Source: Zelopaecilomyces penicillatus (lineage: Eukaryota > Ascomycota > Sordariomycetes > Hypocreales > Pseudodiploosporaceae). Taken from it: DNA of 64,000 nucleotides. This document shows positions 57,701-64,000 of the stretch, in pieces (position 1 is the stretch's first letter; each line of letters opens with the position of its first letter). The notes under the pieces are model-generated. The model worked only from the letters and a program-made list of their open reading frames with translations, did not search any database and had not been told where the DNA came from. Location of the stretch: assembly GCA_005765155.1 (NCBI GenBank), contig VCCP01000002.1:6014001-6078000 (forward strand), written 5' to 3'. The position numbers and the translations under genes are program-made.

Positions 57701-60020
57701 GCTGATTTCTCATCTTGTAAGGCGAGCAGGCGGGCAAACAAAGTAAGCTACGGTGAAGAACTTAGCCCCCACCCACCACGACCACCGGAGAATGGCGAGC
57801 CAGTAGTATCAGCAATTGCGACGGCTGTTGAGGCAAATGGCGACTAATGCAGAAACTCATCATGCAAGCAAGCGAGAGTGACGCTGCAACGTCCAGTCAA
57901 GGGCGTAGGTGAACGTTTCCCCAGTGCATTGGTAATGTAGGTCGCGAACATGAAGAGCCCTACCCTATACGACAACTTTGTGTTGTAAATTTCAAAAGAT
58001 TTACAACTGGCGAATATTGTAAATTGAATTCAAAACAATGATGTGCATTTCCAAGTCTGATTTCAGAGATAATAGTGGTAAATAAAATTGTAGCAAATTC
58101 TAGAACATGAGAACATGCCTCAACTGGTCCTCTGTTGACACCTCAAAACTCAACATGTCGTCACTCGCCGTCTTTTCCAGCCACCATGAATCAGTATCTA
58201 CAGAAACACGTGCTAGTTGTGACCATCGAATTTCGCCTCTAACCAGATTTGTATGCTACTTCAACGTCTTGTGGGGAGATCATGAGGCTAGACTGGACCC
58301 TTGAATGCAACCCAGCTGCATCAGGCAGTCGAAAGCCAGCAAGCTACTTTTACAACCGTAATGACAAGGCACACGAATTGCCTAGAACGACGCTGATCGG
58401 CGCTGCCAGAATTCCGCCCACCACTAGGCAGGTTTTGGAGGGGAGGGGGGGCAAGAACTACTACCACTGGCGGATCTTGGCAACCCATGTCGGTTTGGCT
58501 GGATCGGTAGTGGCGGACGGGGGAGCTGAAATGCACATTCGGCTGTCAAAACTTTGACGGCGAACGAACCAATACTGCCTTGTCAACCCGACACGGGGGA
58601 GTGTGCGTTCACAACAGATGAGATGAGACAGTGTGTGTGAGAGAGAGAGCGGAGAATTAGTCAATCTCGCGTGGCAAAAATATCCGATGAAATCGAAAAG
58701 TCCGTAATTACTTCTCTTGCAATTCGCTGCTGGGTGTGTTCTTGAGTGTGGCAAAGAAATGCCATGTAACCCGGGTTCGAAATAGGAGTGAACATTGGCG
58801 AAACATTCATTGAGACAGGAAAGCCATAACCTGGGGTAGAGTCATAGTGAGTAATACAACGAGAAAGATAGAGAAAGAGAGAGGAAATTAGGAATAGCTA
58901 GCTAGCAACAACAGCTCTGCAATGCGCGACATGTGGGCAAACCTCAAGCCACATCGCCCATCTAAACAAGATCGCTGCTCCATACGAAAAGCCACGATCG
59001 AGACATTCTAGAACTAGCACCAAAGCCCGAAAAATGAGCGGGGATTTCCTTGAAGAATGCTGGTTTATCTTACGTTGATCAGCGCCTAGCTTATGCCGCC
59101 GGCAATTCATACGCCTTACAATTCTGGAATGGGCCCTTCTCTTGAACAAAGTGAACTTACAAGGCTAGCTACCCGAACTGGTCCACCTTCAAGGCTGGCC
59201 TGGAACAAAGACTGCAACATAACGGGACCGCCCTGTGGCACCTGGAGAGTCAAGTTAATCCTTGTTCTTGCATAACATATGGCGCCCTTGCTTCCATGGA
59301 CTCTGTGTGTACCCTCCATGTGTTCCAAGGTTACATCATAGCTTCCGCCGACGCCGCAGCCCCAGCCTGCGGGCTGACTACCGCTGCTCGGATGTCTTAT
59401 CCAGTGTGGCCTCTAATCCGTACCTCGGACCTGGCCTGGCGCATAAGCCAAGGACAGGTTTTGGTGTGTTTTGTAGTTGCAATCATACAATCTCCGAGTA
59501 ATGTACGGCGGCTGGCTAGACCAGAGTGGACCCATTTTTGAAGCAAAGGTTGGATAAGCCAGATGTATGGATGGATGGTAGGCTGGGAGAGCCGCCTCGC
59601 GAGGTTACAGCCGTTTTTTTGATGTAGAACTAGACGTGACGCGCGCCTTTGACGTATACCTGAAGAAGCAATCCCTAAGCTGTTTGACTTCTTACCAACA
59701 AGCACTTGTTTTGTTTGAACCTAAGCCATTTGTTCTGTGGCTACGACAATCAATCAATTTGTTTTTGCTGTTGATCGCAGTAAAAACCAGCTTGAATCGA
59801 GTATCGAGAGTATATACCCTCTTGTAAAAAATTACAGTACGACTATACCACACGACCAAACCAAGTTCGCGAACAAGACTTTCGAATTTTGTAACCGACA
59901 AAACCCAACGAAAGCAAAGCTAGGGAAAAAGGAAACGACCTATACTACCAGTGTTTTGACTACGAATTGCCAAAATCTGGCTCTGAACAGCAACGAGCTG
60001 AAAATACTAAGAAAAACACC
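54777..60020. other. 5.2-kb gene-poor stretch upstream of the megasynthase
   Basis: No frame has a domain, signal peptide or splice pattern worth calling. Noted inside: two CGGCGGARTAATAG units at about 55838-55892; a GC-rich segment at 56040-56560 open in several frames; a C/T-rich run at 56544-56567; a run of 16 G at 57320-57335; other G-rich tracts near 57401 and 58440. The last 300 bases are the probable promoter and leader of the PKS-NRPS, which are A-rich just before the ATG. Confidence 0.4.
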
Positions 60021-63000
60021 ATGGTTTCTATTGAATCCCACGAGCAAACATCAGTAAGTGAAATCATGAACGCGCACGCTAACTACGAAGGAAATGCAAC
60101 CCAAGATCCCATTGCCATTTGCGGCATGAGTGTTCGCCTGCCTGGCAAGATCCGGAACGATCAAGGCTTTTGGGAGTTGATTCTCAACAACCTTGACGCC
60201 CGTGGTCCATTGCCTGCTAGTCGCAGCTCAGTTGAGGATGTGAGCGAGACTACGAAGCATGGATATTTCTTAGATGAGGAACTTGCCGCGTTTGATGCTT
60301 CCATGACAAGAGATGGCATGGATGTGAATGATCCTCAGACGCACAAACTCCTCGAAATCGTCCGGGAATGTCTCGAAGATGCCTGCGCAACCAATTATCA
60401 GGATGAGGATGCGCTTGTTGGATGCTACATTGGCGCACTGGATGAAGATTCATCAGTTGCGAACTGCGTTTCGCACGCATATAATTTCCAAGGACCAAAG
60501 TGAGCTCTTTTCTTCTAACTAAAAAGCGATGAGAGGACATTGGCAACTAACAATACGAACTCTTCCTAGATCGAACGTGTCCAACTCCTCCACAGCACTG
60601 AGCAAGGCTTGCGAAGCATTCAACAACGGCACTGCCAAGTCTGCCATTATCGCAGTTGCCAACCTATTCACAAACACTTCTTCTTCTTCTTTTTCTTCAG
60701 ATAACAACAGCAACAACAAAAACATAGAATCATCCAGCGCAGAATCCATATCTGCCGTGTACATTAAGCCACTACGAAACGCCATGGAAGACGGCAATCC
60801 TATCCGAGCTGTTATTCGAGCCGTCGCTACTACGGACGCCAATGATACCCCACAGAAGGAGCAGAGTGATGGCGAGCGGTTAATTCGTGAGACGTACAAG
60901 GTGGCAGGTTTGGATGCTCGGGATACTAAAATGGTTGAGGTAGGTGGAGCTTGATACATGATGAACAACTGAGACATGGTTTTGCTAATGGAGAAAAACA
61001 GTGCTACGGCGAGGATTTAATACAGACATCAGAAATTCGCAGCATTTTCGCTGATGAGGGAGTTATGATTGGTGCTGCTAAGGCCAATGTTGGCCAGTCG
61101 GGCACTGCCTCTGGCCTCACGAGCCTCATCAAAGCCGTGGTTTCACTAGAGCACAAGATTATGCCTCCTACTACTAATCAGACAAACGCTGTCCCTTTCA
61201 AAGCTGATCAAGCTGAAAGAATCAGCATCATCTCCAAAGATTGCCACATTATCCTCGATTCATACACACAAGCCACTTCAGAGCCTACAAGCTCCCACCC
61301 ACAGCTTCTACTATACTCTGCAAACACTCCATCCTCTCTCCGTCGCCAGGCCCAGCTTCACCGAGACTTCATTCTCACTCACCCAGAGACCAACCCAGCT
61401 GATGTTGCCTACACACGAGCTATCTGCCGAGAGCCTCTTGAATACCGATCTTTCTCAGTGTTTCACGATGGAAAATTCACAAACATCTCTGGTGTGGCAA
61501 AGAGCCACACGCAGGCTCCTACTATTAGCATGATTTTCAGCGGTCAAGGTGCTCAGTGGGCGGGCATGGGAAAGGCGCTTATCGAGCAAGATGCTGAGTT
61601 TTGCGAGGATATTGAGGAGATGGATGAGATTCTCAAGAACCTCAAGGTTCCTGCAGCATGGTCGATCAAGAACGAGCTGCAAAGAGAATCTACTGATCCC
61701 CAAAACCGAATCAACACTTCGCAACTGGCTTATCCTCTGTCGACGGCTTTGCAAATAGCGATATTCCATCAATACGAGCGACTAGGAATTATACCAAAGA
61801 CTGTATTGGGCCACTCTAGTGGTGAAATTGCCGCGGCGTATGCTGCTGGCTATTTGAGCTTGAAGGATGCAATCGCGATTGCATACTACTATGGTCATTT
61901 GATGACGATGAACAAGCTCGATGGCGCAATGGCGGCAGTTAGCCTAGGTGCTGAGGATGCTCAGAAATATCTGAAGGAGGGCGTGGTTGTTGCCTGTGAG
62001 AACAGTCCCTCAAGCACAACTATTTCAGGAGATCGTCAGGCTGTGGAGGAAGTTGTCGCGTCTATCAAAGAGGCTGAGCCTGAGGCTTCTGCTCGTATGC
62101 TTCATGTTGATGTTGCCTATCATTCTCACCATATGGTAGCACTCTCTGAAGAGCTTCTTCGTCTTTTGCAAGCTGAAGACATCTCCTCTACGACTGATGG
62201 GCATGCGAAAACTACCTTTATTTCCAGTGTCAGCGAAAGAGTTCTCGGTTCTGGCGATTTCGGACCAGAATATTGGATCTCCAACTTGGTATCTCCCGTT
62301 CGATTTAATACTGCCGCGGCGTTCCTCATCTCCCAAGCAACAGATGACAACATTTTCTTGGAGATTGGCCCTCATTCAACCCTGTCAGCGCCACTCGCAA
62401 ACATTTGCCAAGCTGCAAAGACTCCATGCAAGTACATCGCTTCTCAAACGCGCAGAAACGACAGCTATGTTAGCCTCATCTCAGCAATCGGAAAACTCTG
62501 GCAAGAAGCTGCAGTTCCCAACTTGAAGCCTCTGTTCTCTTACGGCAAGGCCATTTCAGGTCTGCCGCAGTACCCTTGGAATTACGCTGGTGAGAAAGAA
62601 AGCGATGCGGCGTCCGGTGCGAGTGCATCGACTGAAGAGAAGAGAGCTAGAATTCTGTTGGAGGCAGCCGATTTGGTTTCTACCAAACTCGCAGAAGATG
62701 AAGTGCCTGTGACGGAGATGGAGATTGTTCTTCGAGCAATCTGGGCCCAGGTCCTTCAAAACGTGTTGCAAATTGAAGTACAGGATATTGGTAGAAGACA
62801 TCACTTCTTGCTTCTTGGAGGTGACTCTTTGACTACGATTGAGCTTGTGACTGTTGCCTATCAACACGGCATCAAGCTTTCTGCTGTAAAGATTGCCCAG
62901 AACCCTGAACTTGCCGAGATGGCGGCTGTGGCTGAGATTGACGACTCGGACTCAACATCCGATATCGAGCCATTCAGCCTCATCTCAAAATCCGATTTGA

Positions 63001-64000
63001 CCAAGGCTACTGAAGTCGTACGGAAAGAATGCAAACTCTCCGCTGAGCAGACCATCGGAGATGTATATCCCTGCACAACTTTGCAAGAGGGTTTCATGAT
63101 CCTTGGTCTGAAGAACCCAGGATCGTACATCCACCGTGTTGTGTACAAGCTGGAATCCCACATTGACCTCGACCGCTTCAAGTCTTCCTGGATTGCGACA
63201 ATCAACCAGTGCCACAGTCTTTGCTCTAGGATTGTAAATGTCAACGGTCGCGCTCTACAAGCCGTGATTGTAAACGACACCGAGTGGGAGGACCCCGTCA
63301 CTGGCTGTGATGTGCAGACCTACCTGAAGAATTCTCGCAATATTAACATGGGCTATGGTCAACGCCTTAGCCGACATGTCATTGTTGAGCAAGCCAATGG
63401 AGAGCTTTACTTCGTCTGGCTTATTCATCACGCCGTTTTTGACGGATTGACCATGAGAATTGTGCTAGATGCGCTTTACCGGTCTTACAGAGGTATCGAA
63501 TCAGCGCCATTGAGGCCGTATTCCAACTTTATCCAATACGTCGAATCAGTTGACTACGACGCCGCTGCGTTGTACTGGAAGACTGAACTGGAGGGAGCCA
63601 GAGCATCGGCCTTCCCTGCGGCTCAAATCACGCCCGAGTCACAAGATCGCGTTATGAGGAGGACGATTCCTTTCCACAACACCAAGGCGTCTACTACAAC
63701 AGCTACAATCCTCCGAGCAGCATGGGCCATCTTGCTCGCCAGATACTGTGATACCGATGATGTGTGTTTTGGCTCTACTGTCTCTGGTCGTCAAGCGCCT
63801 GTTCCAGGATTGAACGAAATTCCGGGACCTATGATTGCCACTGTGCCAGTCAGAATTCGACTTGATCAAGATATGGCAGTGTCTGAGTTTATGAATAAGA
63901 TCCAGAACCAGGCGTCCGAATCTGTTGCGTACGAGCAGTATGGCTTGCAGAACATCGCTAAACTTGGCCAAGAGGCCCAAGATGTTTGCAACTTCTTCAA
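60021..64000 (+). CDS. PKS-NRPS hybrid synthase, N-terminal part, KS(degenerate)-AT-ACP-C (runs off right edge)
   Basis: Secondary-metabolite megasynthase. Exons 60021-60499, 60570-60939 and 61002 onward; both introns are GT-AG and keep frame; about 1,280 residues are in the window. Residues 28-350 are a shortened ketosynthase-like domain: the start DPIAICGMSVRLPG is normal, but the active-site region reads SNVSNSSTAL instead of DTACSSSL, the first His motif reads ECYGEDLIQ instead of ECHGTGT, and the last reads AKANVGQSG instead of SNIGH. A Ser/Asn-rich linker replaces part of the fold. The acyltransferase (about 455-800) has FSGQGAQWAGMG, GHSSGEIAAAY and AYHSHHM, all intact. A carrier protein has LLLGGDSL near residue 887. 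The condensation domain starts near 968 (DVYPCTTLQEG) and has HHAVFDG near 1093. Product unknown; downstream A and T domains are expected outside the window. Confidence 0.92.

Overview
The window is nuclear DNA of a filamentous ascomycete, most likely a Sordariomycete and plausibly Hypocreales. The evidence is: genes on both strands separated by 0.3-5 kb; short GT-AG introns of about 45-100 bases with CTAAC/CTGAC-like branch sites; many signal-peptide proteins; fungal-only families (fungal F-box protein, HVA1/TUDOR small protein, DUF1349, S28 peptidase, fungal KatG); and a PKS-NRPS running off the right edge. Genus and species cannot be fixed from the sequence alone. All gene models were read by eye from splice signals and frame continuity.

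Layout. 1-17.4 kb: a truncated sugar transporter (-), a conserved hypothetical (-), a MITE-like element, a secreted GPI-type protein (+), two tandem paralogues of an unnamed three-exon family (+), an S28 serine peptidase (-), catalase-peroxidase katG (-) and a bacterial-type cold-shock protein (-). 18.6-30.3 kb is an accessory-looking island. It holds a broken large helical protein gene with an oppositely oriented fragment beside it, an HVA1-domain gene, a small secreted protein, a wrecked SF1 helicase gene, three copies of a dispersed repeat (one of them lying at 3.3 kb, outside the island) built around a 10-bp tandem motif, a possible nuclease-like protein and a third paralogue of the unnamed family.

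31-53.7 kb is mostly intact and more ordinary: an MDR reductase, a DUF1349 secreted protein, a 14-TM-type MFS exporter with a GC-AG intron, an eight-exon calmodulin-like gene, a CBM9-like secreted protein, a YVTN beta-propeller protein, an F-box protein, a DUF5648 secreted protein, an intron-containing tRNA-Pro and a choline-kinase-like protein. 54.8-60.0 kb has no recognisable gene. From 60.0 kb to the edge lies the 5' part of a hybrid megasynthase with order KS(degenerate)-AT-ACP-C. Its KS-like region lacks all three catalytic residues while AT, ACP and C motifs look intact.

No operon logic applies. The plausible functional links are secretion/nutrition genes (transporter, peptidase, CBM9, YVTN, DUF5648), oxidative and cold stress (katG, cold-shock protein) and a secondary-metabolism locus at the right end. 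The most notable signals are the inactive-KS hybrid synthase, the three-member unnamed family with identical exon structure, the decayed gene/repeat island, and the divergent calmodulin whose first exon is only the start codon.
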